DNA of 64,000 nt from Ctenosaura bakeri (Eukaryota; Chordata; Lepidosauria; Squamata; Iguanidae), in assembly GCA_948474755.1 (NCBI GenBank), contig CAOLHI010000738.1, forward strand, positions 463,402 to 527,401. Reading direction: 5' to 3'. Position 1 is the first letter of the stretch, and each line of letters opens with the position of its first letter. The position numbers and the translations under genes are program-made. Of the stretch, positions 44,261 to 56,640 are shown piece after piece. The notes under the pieces were generated by a model. That model was not told the DNA's origin. It did no database searches and saw only the letters and a list, made by a program, of their open reading frames with translations.

Positions 44261-44589
44261 AAATCACTTAACCTAGTCCTATATAACCGTATTAATTGTC
44301 AAAAATTAAAACAGAGATCAAGTAATACAGTCCAGTATCAGTTCAAATATAGCACTGGTAAAAAGCAGACACATAATAAGGGCTACAGTAGCACTAGAAA
44401 GTTTTTTTTAAGTGATTTCTTATCCTTTTAGGAGCAGAGGAAGCAGCTATATCCCAAATCAGGTGACTTGTCCATCTGCCCCGGGGGTTGGTGTCACTGC
44501 CCCTGGACACATTGTTGAAATGCAACACTACTCCACTACTTCTCACTTTATCTACCCTTGAGCTAGACTAGTATTGCAAACATTGATCT

Positions 44590-44705
44590 GACAGCAACTG
44601 TCCGGCATTTCAGATGGAATTTTTCTCCTGTATGTTCCAGGGACAGAGCTTGGGACCTTTTGTATGCAAAGCCCATACTCCACCATTTGATTTATGCCTC
44701 TGCAT
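44590..44705 (-). mobile_element. tRNA-derived SINE (second family)
   Basis: On the plus strand GGCATTTCAGATGGAATTT, GGGACCTTTTGTATGCAAAG, CCCATACTCCACC. The complement shows a tRNA-like head with CTTTGCATACAAAAGGTCCC. Confidence 0.55.
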
Positions 44706-46679
44706 GACATTTTCCAGGCGGCATAGCAGTAGAAATACTGACTTTCAGATGGATGGAGCTAGCATCTCTTTTGTTGTAGAGAGGTGTTGTCAGAACCTAA
44801 GTCTGCAGGTGGTGGTGAATCTCTCATCTGTAAGAGATTTCCTTTCTGCCTAGCGGCAAGATTACAAATAGTATTCCACTGGGGAGATACAACAAATCTG
44901 TCTCTTTCTAGTTTGGTCTCTGGCCTTCATGGAAAGGCTTGACCATATATGTACATGAAAAAATAAGAACTAATCACATAATTTATTCTATGTAGTTATA
45001 AATTATTCAAATAATATCAGACGGTATCCACCTGTTTCACACAATAATTGATGGAAAGATTTACTCTCTGATTATTAAATACTGTCATTAATCTGGGTGA
45101 CATTGAAGGATATTTTCTGTGTTTCTTGCTATGTTGATTTTATGTACCTTGTGGTTCTTTTTACTTTTAATAAAAAAAAAAAAGTAAGAAATTTCAAGCA
45201 GATCATCAGCCAGCATGCTGCCACTTGGGTCTAGCTAGAGAGGATGGAACAAAATAACAGCTAGCCAGTTACAGAGCTTGAAAAAGCTACTTTTTGAATT
45301 ACAGCAGAATCCCCCAGCCAGCATAGTGAGTAAGGATTTTAAGAGCTATAATGGAGAAAGTAATTTTTCCAAGTTTTAGCTAGGAAGCGGTTAGTTTAGA
45401 CTGTGATGATTTGGAAAAGGATTATAGATTGTTTCTTGTTCTAGCTGGAAGTTTCACTTCTATGGTCTGATACGCCATCAGACCATATTAGATAGTAAAT
45501 AGCATTACTTTGATATTTCCTGCTCAGTGAGGGATGTTCCTGTATGTGGGAAGATGTTCAAGTACCAGCACAAACAGAGCAGCCAATGTAGAGATCCTGG
45601 CCCCACTGTAAGACATGACAAGCCTGAAATTTCCATGGACTGTGTATGTCATCAAAATTTAGTTTCCAAATGACTTTCCAACAGTCATTTATACGGGTGC
45701 TAAAACATGCTCATAGTAGATGACTTAATAGATGTTATTATACAAGATGGGAAAGCATTAAATGATTTGATTATTCCTTGATTCAAAGAGGAAGGCTTGT
45801 CTACAATGTGCTAGTTACCTGACAGATCATATAGAGTGTGACAGGTGTTTTACTGAATTCAGTCAATGTACCTGAATTCAGTCAATGGTGGTAAAGTAGA
45901 GCAAAGGTATTTTGGTTTAAACTCTGTACGGTACCATCCCATTGACATGGAAGTCACCAGTCCCCACTGGCTAAAGGCTACTGAAACTTTTCTCTCCCTC
46001 AAAGAGGATAGGAGCCAAGTCCCTCATGTTTTGTTATGGAGAACTTAAGAGCCAAGATGGGTTGAAGGAGAGACTACTGCAATGAGTCTGGCATTTTTTA
46101 GAGCTTGGTCCATATTATCTACAAGCTTGTTTAGTATCTAACATCTAGCTTTCTTTCCATTGGAGCAATGGGACTGAATTTGCAAAAATAAGTTTAGCAT
46201 TGAGGTGCTAGCGAGCAAATCAAAGTAAACTCTAACTTTTTTTTGAGTAGCAGCCTTGATGTCTTCATTGTATGCCAGTTTCTCAAAATGGTTTCTCTCC
46301 TATGTAAATATTCTCTTGGCTTGAATTGGTCTCATCTGGTGCAATGAAGCTCCTACACAAACAAAATCTTTTCAGATAACAGTTGATAAGACTGCATTAT
46401 GTTGCAACATAGTGAGAAGAGAGTAATTGTATCAGTGGACATACGAAAACTGTGCCTCCCTTAGTTCAATAATAAGGGCAGTTTTTAGTCAAATTAGAAA
46501 AACTATTATAATAAACTAATGGCAGTGTCAGACAAGACTTTTGAACTTGACCTAGAAACAGTATTTTATTTAACATTTATTACATTTTGAATGTGTACTT
46601 TGCACAAATTGTGAAAGACAATAATTGTTGCCCAGTGGTTTCTGCATAATGTAATTGAAGAAAGATAAGGTTCAAAAAT

Positions 46680-46973
46680 CAACTGTGTATCTAGGCTCAG
46701 CAGTGCCTAGGGCAAGCACAGAAGTTGGGCCTCTAGGTGCTGCTGTGCCGCCTTCGCACCAGACCAGGAATGATCCTGGCAGAGGTGGGGGCAGTGGGTG
46801 TTGGGGTGACGGCAGGCGCAAGGGGCAGTGAGCAGTGGATGGTGGAGCTAGGCACAAGGTGGCAGCGAGTGCAGGGGGTGGCAGCCACAGCGAGGTGGCA
46901 GTGGGCAGGAGGGCATCCCGGACATTGGCACCTAGGGCACATGCCCCAGTTGCCCCATCTAGATACACCTCTG
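46680..46973 (+). mobile_element. Short hAT-like transposon with GC-rich interior
   Basis: Ends CAACTGTGTATCTAG and CTAGATACACCTCTG are inverted. The flanks TCAAAAAT (46672-46679) and TCAAAGAT (46974-46981) differ at one base. The interior is a GC-rich, G-biased sequence of simple composition. No transposase. Confidence 0.72.
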
Positions 46974-47233
46974 TCAAAGATGGTATAGGGTACAGTGTGT
47001 CCCTGTTATGCAGTAGGTATTAGATCATTTTCAAAAGCAAGTAAACAAGGTAAAATATTAAAGGTTCTAAATTATAACTACTCAGATAAATTTAATATAG
47101 CTACTGACTTAAAGAGGCCTGATAGAATGGAATGAGGTAGAACAAACAGAGGGAAGAGATAAGGGATCAAGGATGGCAGAGGATGACCACAGCAGAAGCA
47201 AGAGGAACTCATGCAAGAGAACGACCGACAAGC

Positions 47234-47345
47234 AGGGCTGGCCCTACCATTGGACAGAACAGAGTAGTTGCCTCAGACAGCAGATGATGTGTAGAGGGAG
47301 GAGTGAAAGTAAAGTGTTGAAGGATGGGCCTGTCGGGACTGCACT
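47234..47345 (+). mobile_element. Possible DNA-transposon end (CAGGGCTGGCCCT type)
   Basis: Begins CAGGGCTGGCCCTACCATTG with GTTGCCTCAGACAGCAGATG, resembling a known vertebrate hAT terminus. The opposite end was not found. Confidence 0.35.
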
Positions 47346-47519
47346 AAGCTGTCTTGTTGCCCTTGGGCATAGTGGAAGATACTATTACATTGACAGTGTT
47401 GAAAAAAAGATTAAACTATACATCTAGTTGAGTTCAGTATGTGGAATAGAAGAGGGGCACCATTTTATCCTTTGTCTTAGGAAGAAAAATGTCTTGAGCC
47501 AGCAGCTTTGTTTATTATA

Positions 47520-48200
47520 AACCCTGAAATTTGGAATTACCCCCAAACCTATACCAAAGTTTTGCGTTTGCAAGAAAACCCCTGTGTTTTACAACAGCCC
47601 CAAAACTGAACTATAGATACCTCAGCTTGGGATTTGAAGTAAATGTCTATTATGAACTCCCCAAATCTGGAATCACCTCCAGACGTGTGCCAAAGTTTTG
47701 CAATGGTTTTGTAACATCGTGGAACAAAAACACTGCATTTTGCAACAGCCCCCAAACTAAGATGCAGAAACTTCAACTCTGGGGTCCAAGGAATCTCTTC
47801 AAAACCCAGCATTGTCCAATTTGCTTTAAACCTGTGTTAAAGCTTTGCAATTGTTTTACAGTGTTATGTAACATGAGTGCTGGGTTTTGTAGTGCCCCTC
47901 AAAGTGAGTAATGTGTGTCTCAAACCAGGGTTCCTAGTAAACCCCAAAATTCTAACACTGTCTGATTCATTCTATATCTGTGCTAAGTTTTGCAACATTT
48001 TGCAAAACTGGGGTGGGAGTTGCTGTTACTGATATAGTCAACAGGTTTGCAGCAATGGTGTAGCACAAACTCTGCATTTAGCAACATCACAAAAACTGTG
48101 TAGCTATCCCCTCATTGTCACCCCACATCTGACAGTCTAAGATTACCTAAAAAGCTATGCCAAAAATTTGCTATCATTCTGTGCCATTTTTGAATGAAAA
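47520..48200 (+). repeat. Degenerate ~145-bp tandem repeat, block 1
   Basis: The motif CCAAAGTTTTGC or a close variant recurs at 47554, 47690, 47837, 47982 and 48159 (spacing 136-177). It sits within a longer shared unit that includes CTGTGTTTTACAACAGCCCC-like and AACTCAGGATTTGAAGTAAA-like segments. Open frames through it have no recognised domain. Confidence 0.75.
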
Positions 48201-48768
48201 GTTTCATTTTTGGCACCTTTTGTACAGAATGTGGGCAGAAGAAGATTGTATTTTACATTTTTATGTTATGCAGAACCTTGATCTCATTAATATCTGAAAT
48301 TCATTCTTATTCTTTAGTTGTACAGATAAACTCAGCAGTCAGTACAGAAGCAGTTTGCTGCTGAGGCAACTTCCTAAGACCGTCATTAACAGAGGACAAA
48401 AGGGATTTCAGAAAAAGTTGAATTTTATTGAGCTGAAGTAAGCAACTTCAGAGATTGAGGGGGCTACACGGGCCCTCCCCCCATGGAACTTGAAGAGTCT
48501 CACTCCTCTGCTAGCCCCCTTCCCCCTCCCATTTTTGACCTCCTTACAATTTGTTTGTTTATATGTGCTCTTTGTTTGGATGTGTGGGAAGTCTGTCAGT
48601 TAGGAGAGGGAAATCCTTCTTTTGCTGCTCTTTATTGAGATGAGGAAGAGGTTTTCACTCTTCACAAATATATATTTATAGATATGCAAAATATTATTGA
48701 TTTTTTTTAGTTTGAAGAGTTGTTTTAGAACCTCATAGTACTTTTTTTATTTCTTCAACCTTTATGAA

Positions 48769-48925
48769 CATAAGAACAGCCACGCTGGACTAGACTGAGA
48801 GTCTGTCCATGTAGAGGCTAACCAGCTATCAGAAGTCCACTTGCAGGACATGAGTGCATCCTGTGCTCTCCAGCAAGTGATACACAGGGTCATATTGCCT
48901 CTGATACAGGATGTGACCTATCGCC
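48769..48925 (+). mobile_element. Degraded interspersed repeat (ACATAAGAACAGCC family)
   Basis: ACATAAGAACAGCCACGCTGG ... GCAGGACATGAGTGCATCCTG resembles a very common squamate repeat, probably a LINE 3' region. Confidence 0.5.
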
Positions 48926-49010
48926 CCGGCAGCACAGTGGTTTTAATGCTTTTAATGTATTTAATGTATTGTTGTAGTACCGCCTCGATCCATGAGGAGA
49001 GGCGGGATAT

Positions 49011-49043
49011 AATAACAACAACAACAACTACTACTACTACTAC

Positions 49044-49101
<58 letters not shown>
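49011..49101 (+). repeat. (ACA)n(CTA)n(ATT)n microsatellite
   Basis: Trinucleotide repeat of about 90 bp following a LINE-like tail (CCGCCTCGATCC ... GGCGGGATATAATAAC). Confidence 0.95.
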
Positions 49102-49102
<1 letters not shown>

Positions 49103-49280
49103 GATGGTACTGCAGCCACAAGTTGTGAGTTCGATCTTGCTGGACTCCAGATTGACTCAGCCTTACATCCTTCTGCAGGTCAGTAAAATGAGTACCCAGC
49201 TTGTTGGGGGCAATTAGCCAACACATTGTAAACCACTTAGATAGCACTTAGCTGATAAGTGGTATAGAAATACACATGCT
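49103..49280 (+). mobile_element. SINE-like repeat fragment
   Basis: GAGTTCGATCTTGCTGGACT (B-box-like), GTCAGTAAAATGAGTACCC, then a tail ATTGTAAACCACTTAGATAG ... AAGTGGTATAGAAATAC typical of a lizard tRNA SINE. Confidence 0.55.
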
Positions 49281-49499
49281 ATTGCTAGCCATCCTAACTA
49301 CTAGTCATGGATGGGCCTGGCCTCCCTAAATTTATCTAGTCCAATATTCTTTGGAGTGGTGCTGACCAGAATGTTGACAGTATTCTAGATGCAGTTCCAT
49401 CATCAGTTTGAATAAAGGCAGTATGATATTGGTGGTTTCAGTTCTAATTCCTTTTCTATTTATACCCAATTTGGAATTTATTTTCTTTTTGGTTATAGG

Positions 49500-49770
49500 T
49501 TAGAACCCTGAGTTGAGGTGTGTGTATCCATATCTCAGTTTTGGGACTGCTGCAAAACTATTGTGAAATTTTGGCACAGTTTTGGAGATGATTCCAAATT
49601 TCAGGATTCATATTAAACATTTACTTGGAATCCTGAGTTAAGGTGTCTGTCTCTCAGTTCTGAGGCTGCTGTAAAACACAGGGTTTTTGTTGCAAAACAA
49701 CTGCAAAACTTTGGTACAGGTTTGGAGGTGACTTGAAAATTCAGCATTCATATGAAACAGAGCTTGAGAC
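49500..49770 (-). repeat. Degenerate ~145-bp tandem repeat, block 2, inverted
   Basis: The reverse complement matches block 1 (ACCTGTACCAAAGTTTTGCA, AACTCAGGATTCCAAGTAAA). About two units, spaced about 140 bp. Confidence 0.72.
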
Positions 49771-50755
49771 AGCCTTGATGCTGGGGAAGGCATGCTTGTC
49801 TGTAAGAACAACAAGGCCAGGACAGGGGTCCCAATCATCTCCTACTCCTTACATCTGTTTGTTTTCAGAGCTGCTGACATTGCATGGCCTTTGCTCCATA
49901 TAAATCAATCCAGCAACTTTTCTTCAATAGACTTGGAAAGAGAAAGATTAAGAGTCTGAAACTGGGAAGCAAGTCAACTGTAGTTACTAGATATTGTTGT
50001 TGCTGTGCTTGGAATCATAGCAGAATTAACTGCATTATATATCCATTTTAAGGCTAAAATGTAGATTGCCTTCTGCTAGGTTCTTTTACATGTTCACTTC
50101 CCTTAGAAACCATCCTTGCATATTGTTGACCAATTTGGCCTATTTCAGCTAACTTGTGTTGCTACTGAGCTGTGCTTTGATTTACTGTCCAAATTAGTCC
50201 AAGCCTTATCTTACTGCCTAATTGGCTGTAACATTGATTAGGAAAATAAGCTTTATATGGGGAAGAAGAAATAAACACTTTAAAGTGAAACTGGTTAGGG
50301 CAGAAGCAGAGTACATGTTGCAACTAGAGATGGTGTAGGAATTTCTTGTTTTCAGCACATTCCAAGCCTTGGGAAAAATGGAAGGAGAATGGGCAGCCCC
50401 TCCCTACTTACATTGGATCTGGGGAATGTGGTTCTGTACTTCTCCCAGGCTCTGGAAGTCTCTTCCCAAAAAGGTTTAGACTGGCATCTTATTTTCTTTC
50501 TATGGACAGGTAAAGTCCTTTTTATTCTGGCAGGCGTTTTGAGTTTGTTGTTTGTTTGTTTTTTAGGGGAAAAATACATTGTAAAAACTTCTGGACTTTT
50601 ATTTGCTGTTCTTGTTTAATGGCATATCTTTTTAAGTGGTTTTACCTTTTTTTGATAGTTTAATTACCTTTTAACTTTTGTATGGTATGAGTGTCTAACT
50701 TAACGTTTAACTGTTGTAAGCTGCCTTGAATCCCAAACTGGGGAAAACACAAGAG

Positions 50756-50778
50756 GAGATGATGATGATGATGATAAT
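50756..50778 (+). repeat. (GAT)n microsatellite
   Basis: Follows a LINE-like 3' tail (GTTGTAAGCTGCCTTGAATCC) at about 50700-50755. Confidence 0.8.
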
Positions 50779-50870
50779 GTGGTGATGAGTGGTGATGGTA
50801 ACAAGGTCAGTTTGTGGACCTAGTCTTCCTTGCTCTCCGCTGGTGCTTGGTTTAGATTAGTACTTAAGTA

Positions 50871-51115
50871 AGAGCAGTGTGGTGTTGGGGTTTGACAGTT
50901 GAACTCCATCTCTGGAGACCAGGGTTTAAATTCCCGCCCAGCCATGGAAACCCGCAGAGTGATCTTGGGCAAGTCACACACTCTCAGCTTCAGAGGAAGG
51001 CAACCCCCCCCCATGCTGAATAAATCTTGCCAATAAAATCCCACGATAGGTTAATTTGCCTTATGGTCAACAGAAGTCAGAAATGACTTGAAGGAACACA
51101 ACAACAACAACAACA
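50871..51115 (+). mobile_element. tRNA-derived ACA-type SINE
   Basis: Full-length copy: GCAGTGTGGTGTTGGGGTTT head, GAGACCAGGGTTTAAATTCC, GGGCAAGTCACACACTCTCA, AATAAATCTTGCC, tail AATGACTTGAAGGAACACAA ending in ACA repeats. Confidence 0.9.
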
Positions 51116-51502
51116 GAGGGGAGAATGAGACTGCTTCTGTCATTCTCAGAGCACACCCAAAAGAATCCTGGAGCTAAAGGGGAAGAGGTGCTCAGAAACA
51201 CCTCACTGACTTCAGCGACTTCCTCTTTCAGGTGTCACTGTTATTGGCAGAACTTAGAAGGTTACTTGAATAAATTGTTCCTGTAACTTGTTATTATGCT
51301 GCTGATTCTAAAGTAATCAATTGTCACTACAGTGTTAAGAAAAGTATCCTTTTGCATCATTTGTATGTTCTTTCTTTCTGTTACTTAAAAAGCCTTGGAA
51401 CTTAAAGTGAAATGCAGAAAAATTGGAAAAATCATGTTAAATTGCATCTAAAATGCTCTTTAAAAGGAACTGGGAAATATTCCTCATTGTACCAATAAAG
51501 TA

Positions 51503-51978
51503 CAGTCAGCCTTCCATATTTGTGGTTTGACATTTACGGATTTGATTATTTGTGAATCTCTCCAACTCCTCCTCCCCACCTCAAGCACTTGGGGGAATCT
51601 TCTCTCTCAGAGGCTCCGGTCAGGCTGTGCAGCCCTTTAAAAACCTGCCTCTGGTCCTCCTCTTCCTCCTCCAACACCAGCCGCTTCGTGGCCACCTGAT
51701 GATGGCTTGCAGCCCAGTTTTTCAGCACCACAAACCCTCTCCCAATGCCCCACACACACTCAGGGAAGAAGATGGGCAAGGGGGAGGAAGTACAAGGCTA
51801 CTATGTTTCCCTACCCACTTCTCTCAACTTTCCCTGACCTGATTTGGACTCTGGGTGCCCCCTCTCCCCACCATACCTCAGTCCCCTTCTCACAGACACA
51901 TGCATTTTGGTATTTGCAATTTTTCCACTTTAGTGGAGGTCTTGTGTATCTACCCCTAGCGAATGTGAAAGGCCAACT
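51503..51978 (+). mobile_element. Tigger-like non-autonomous element with GC-rich interior
   Basis: Begins CAGTCAGCCTTCCATATTTG after TA and ends GCGAATGTGAAAGGCCAACT before A/TA. The interior (51560-51890) is CT-rich and not shared with other copies here. Confidence 0.6.
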
Positions 51979-53048
51979 ATAGTCCAATTTCCACTTGTTA
52001 CATTAGGACTTTTTGTGCCCTCATTATTCCTGCCTTCCCCCCAAAAAAAACTTGAGACAGGAAGCTACTTTGTTACCTGTTATTTACAAATTCTAAAGAG
52101 TGGACCTGTTCTTGTCATATGAAGACTGGAGTCCGAGTAATCCTAGGAAAAGATTGTGCCCCCCCCCAGGCTGCTGAGTACATTTAGAGAAGAGGGAATC
52201 CACCAGAAATTAATCAATAGGGAAATGTTAGACAGCAAAGTGATATTGTTAATCCAAAGATCAAAACCTGATTAATGATGGAATACATAAACTGGTTCAT
52301 ACATCCTAGGATCATTGCAGCTGCAATATAATGTGTACCTATTTATTTTTTTAACTGTTTAGTGAAGAGACGTTTGCCAAGGTCACCAGAAAAGAATGTC
52401 AGGAAGCAATTAATGCAAGGATTTAAAAAAAAAAAAGATTTCAGTAGTGGCCAGTTCAAGAATAGGATAAATTCTCGCTTTCCTGTCAATCTTTTTTTTC
52501 CAGGCTAAACATGCTTCTCTTTGATTTCTCCTGACCTTCTCATTGTATAGTGGCTTTGCTTCTTCACCCTTTTCTTTAAGCCTTCTTTCTGCCTTTTTAA
52601 TGAGCTACCCCCTATTCTTTAACTTCCTTTTTGCTGTCAGTTTCATTTTCCTGGGCATTGATATAAAGGGGAAATGGTGTGCATTTTGTACCTTGAATAT
52701 AAAGCTCAGAGTTTATGAATCTGCCCTGTTTCTTTCCATTTCTATTGGCAACAAACACTTTTTCATCCTGAGAAATTCTGGCAATTTGTATAAGTAAAGT
52801 TACTGCCTCTCCTTGATGTAGGTATTTCTTATACAATAGAGAAAAATGCCTGTAAGTAAGATATTCTTCAAAGATGCACTCCTGCTTCTGTATGGAAAAA
52901 GGGAGAAAGCGAAGAACTGATTCTCAATACAGATATGTGACCAGCTTCTTCTGCATCACAGGATGCACAGGCAGTAGACATCAGTTAATACTTTACTCTC
53001 AACTTGAATTGTGTGCCAAAATCTCAAGGCTTCCAATATCTTATTCTT

Positions 53049-53282
53049 GTGTGCCTTCAATTTGTTTCTGAGGTTTGTCTTGAGATCTCTGTAAGTTGGA
53101 AATGACTTGAAGGCATACAGCAGCAGCAACAAGGGGAACCTATCACAGGCTTTTTTTCACCTGAGAGTGTGTGATGCACCGAAGGTCACCCATTGGGTTT
53201 CCATGGCTTAGTAGGGAATTGAACCCTTGCCTCCAGAGTTGTTGTCCAGCACTTAAACCGCACTACCATGCTGGCTCTTCCA
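53049..53282 (-). mobile_element. tRNA-derived ACA-type SINE, rearranged
   Basis: Reverse SINE: CAAGGTCACCCAT-like body, TGAACCCTTGCCTCCAGAG, CCACTACCATGCTGGCTC-like head at the right. At its tail a ~60-bp plus-oriented tail piece (AAATGACTTGAAGGCATACA) is inserted. Confidence 0.75.
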
Positions 53283-54189
53283 ATTTGTACCTACTTTTAT
53301 TTGACCACCTCAGCATACAGGTGCTGCATTGGCTGCTTAGTTATAAGTGTAATTTCAGAAACTGTAATTTCTTTTTTTAGTGTACTTTATGTTCCCAAGA
53401 AGTACTTTTCTGTTGAGTTTGTACATAAGTTTATAACTGGAATTTTAGCTGAGGAAGAACAGTAGTTGAAAATTCTGAGCCTTTTACTGAACAGCTGTGA
53501 CATATCAGACTTAACAGATCAATCTTATGGTTATTTTTCTCAGAATTAACTACCACTGTTTACACTGAGCCTTTTTCTGGGTAAATATGCATAGAATTGC
53601 ATCTTAAGGCTGCGGTTACGTGCATGCTTCCTCAATAAATCTCACTGAAGAAAGTGGGACTAGTAACCTGGGAAAACATTGCATATGATTGGGTTATACA
53701 GATTCTCAGATTTTGTCACAAAGCCTTAGCTCTGAGTAGAAAAGAAGTAAAATGCCCATGTAGCCCACTGCAATTGATACACATACACTGTGTGTGTATG
53801 TATATCTACAGGGAGCAATTGTTACATGTATTTCACATACACATGGCAGTAGAAAAGCATAATTCATGAAGTGGCTTTTTAAACAATTAATGCAAGTGAC
53901 TCCATATGTAACAACTCCCAAGGTCACTCTAAGAAATAGTCTGGATTTCTAGTGCTCTTCTCACAGAAGCAAGAGAAATGTGGATCACACACTCTTGTTG
54001 TTTCAAGTCATTTCTGACTTATGAAGGTTTGAATTCATAAAACAGTGAGGATTCTAGACTGAACCAGAGATGACTGTGGTAATATTTTTGTACAATTTTG
54101 TGGCAGATAGATTCATTCCAATCAACCTGCCACAAAAGTGACACATAGTCCAGAAAACTGAGATGGGGTGTCCTAGAATGCTGACTCAG

Positions 54190-54410
54190 CCAGTGTGGTG
54201 TTAGTGGTTTGAGTGTTTAATTAGAAGTCTGAAGACCAGGATTAGTATCCCTACATGGACATGGAAATCCAGTGTGTAAACTTGGGCAAGTCTCTCTCAG
54301 CTTCAGAGAAAGGCAAATGCAAATACCCTTTAAACAAACCATGCCAAGAAAATCCCTATGATAGGTTCACTTTAGGGTCCCCATAAGCCAGGAACATATT
54401 GAAGGTGTAC
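54190..54410 (+). mobile_element. tRNA-derived ACA-type SINE
   Basis: CCAGTGTGGTGTTAGTGGTT head, GGGCAAGTCTCTCTCAGC, GATAGGTTCACTTTAGGGTC, tail with ATATTGAAGGTGTA. Directly followed by a Tigger-like element. Confidence 0.88.
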
Positions 54411-54417
54411 TAGAGTA

Positions 54418-54799
54418 CAGTCTTCCCTGCACATTTGCTAGCATTAGGGGCACAGGATCCCTGTGAAAGTGAAAAAATGTGAATAACTCTTAAGCCCTCC
54501 CAAACCATATTTAACACACAAAGTATGATCACCATATTCAACCCACCATAAATTCCTTTGAGGCATCAGAGTTCCTCCACAAGGCAGAAGTGGGTGGCTG
54601 GTGGGGCTTACTGCCACCTTCACTGCTGCCCCACATCATTTTTAATAGGGACTTACAAGCCTCATTCACAGTTTCTCATTCTCATGAAGCTTGTAGTCCC
54701 TATTAAAAATGGCACAGGGAGGTAGCACAGGTGACAGCAAATACTCTGTGAATAATCAAATCTGCAAAAGTGAAACCTGCAAATGTGGAGGGCTGACTG
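54418..54799 (+). mobile_element. Tigger-like non-autonomous element with internal hairpin
   Basis: Starts CAGTCTTCCCTGCACATTTG and ends AAATGTGGAGGGCTGACTG, flanked by TA on both sides. An internal inverted pair (TTTTAATAGGGACTTACAAG and its partner) lies at about 54639-54661 and 54685-54710. Confidence 0.75.
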
Positions 54800-55223
54800 T
54801 ACTGACAAAGTAGTCTAGTGGGCCTTGTTGTTGCTGGACATGAACCAAAGCACATGGTTGAACACTCCACCAATCTCCTGTGGCAGAAGGGCTCAGGTAA
54901 ACAGTTGTCCTCTATTGTTCTTACCTGCCTTGAGGAAGCCTTAATAAATATATCTGGAGCACAGCTCTTGGCTTACAGCATGAGTTATTATAGAGTAACA
55001 GCACCTTGCCTAAGTGATAGTGTTCAGAGGAGAAAATTGAAGAGAAGTAATGGAAATGGCATTTCACTTGAATCCCTGGAGACATTTGAAGTAGGCTGAG
55101 ATATTTCTGTAGGATTTGCCCTGCAGACCCCAACTGTCATTATGAAATATCTGCTCAATGATAAGCCCCACTGAGCTGCAATTTTCTCTGGTGATTTTAT
55201 TCCTCCATTGAATCTGTGATACT

Positions 55224-55255
55224 GTATATGTGTGTGTGTGTATATATATATATAT
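55224..55255 (+). repeat. (TG)n(TA)n microsatellite
   Basis: Dinucleotide repeat about 250 bp before the internal CpG island. Confidence 0.9.
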
Positions 55256-55499
55256 GGACCGTTAGCTTGTTTGTGCCCATACTGTATATTTAAACAAGGC
55301 AACTGAAAGCTATCTCCCCCTGAAACCATGCCTTCTCCTAACCAACCAGCCAATTTTAGGGGACGCCCAAAAAGACTCCAAACATTTAAAATAACGTGCA
55401 ACTTGTTGAGCTTGGGAGGCAAGGTAATTTCCTCCCGTCTGCTGCAAGAGGCGGAGAATATTAATGGCAGCCTCGGTTCTCTTCCGTCTCCCCTTCCCT

Positions 55500-56640
55500 T
55501 CCCCTTATCATTAGCTATTAATTAGCGTCGAGGCGGGGCTGTCACGCGCGCTACGTGAGGCGTGGGTTGCCGAGGCATTTGCCGACCCAGACGGTGTCCC
55601 CACATAACCCTCGTCTTAAAAAAAAAAAAAACCCAAACCATCACTAATACGCAGCCTTTGCCTTATAAAGTCAAAATGCACCATACCTTCCATGTGGGTG
55701 CCTGCGTGTGTGTGTGGTGGTTGCGTGAGGGAGCGCCCCGAAGGGGGCCAGACCCCTCCTCAGCTCTTTTCTCCCTCAAGCCCATCGTTTGGGGAGACTA
55801 AAGGCTGGGACTCCTGCTGCTTTTTTTACACCTCGCTTCCGCCTTGGCCCCCGGTCGCCCTCCCGCCAGCCAGCCCTCCTTCCCTCCCTCCTTCCCGCCC
55901 GCCCCCCGCGCTCCCCGCCTCGGCCGGATCCACGGTCGCGGGCGCTCCATGTCACAGCTTGCGCCCGCCCTTGCGCGTCCTCTTGCTCGGAGTGAAAGCC
56001 CACATAGGCGCCCCTTTGTTTGGAAAGGGCTCGGCGGAGAGGGGAAGGGAGCCCTTTGGAGGCGCCGGGCCTCGCGCTGTCATTGGCTGAGCCTTTTCTG
56101 GAGCCTTTTTGTGTAGCGCCTGTGTAATAATAATATTGGAGAGGCATGCCCAGCACGTCCCTAGTGTTGGCAGGCGAGGCTTGCTGTGGTAGTGGTGCTG
56201 CTCCTGCTGGTGCTGCTGCTGCTCCTTTTAAAATTACACCATGATAATAATACCCCAAAAGCAGCGTGAAGGAGCGCTGCACGGTCGAGGGTTCTTCTGC
56301 AGAAGGAAGCAAGATGGCTACCTTGTGGGTTTTGCCGTGAAGAATGCCGAGCCTTATTAAATCCGACTTTGAGTGGGGGAAAAGGTGGTGTGCGCGCGTG
56401 TGGATGTGTGTCTCCCCCTCCTTCCGTGTTAACCCTCTTTTCCCCGTTTTTGTTTTGATTCGGAGGACTTCGCCGTCTAGGAGTCTCATCAGTTTATTTT
56501 TAAGTTTTGCCCGGAGCCCCCCCTTTCCGTGATTGTGTTTTAAAGTCTTTTTAATATTAAAAGAGGGGAGGAGAAGGAGGAGACGTTAAAAAACGGTAAA
56601 TACCCTTGCTGGATCATGAAGGCTTACTCTGCAATTTGAT
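55500..56640 (+). promoter_or_regulatory. TET1: CpG island abutting TET1 exon 3; candidate internal TET1 promoter
   Basis: This is a dense CpG-rich block about 13 kb downstream of exon 2 and ending within about 50 bases of exon 3. It contains an inverted CCAAT box (ATTGG at 56082-56086), CpG-rich tracts, a GCT-repeat stretch near 56200-56225 and no plausible coding frame. Position and orientation fit a promoter for a short TET1 isoform lacking exon 2 and so lacking the CXXC finger. Whether transcripts read straight into exon 3 or splice from a separate leader is unknown. A GTAAAT donor at 56597 would leave an intron of only about 56 nt, which is shorter than usual. Confidence 0.65.

Noticed and set aside
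48841..49247. Frames with long Ile, Thr or Val runs
   Set aside because: Translations of the ATT/ACT microsatellite.
55776..56489. 237-codon minus-strand frame in the internal CpG island
   Set aside because: Low-complexity Arg/Gly/Ala content from CpG-rich DNA, no similarity recognised, and overlapping frames on the other strand.
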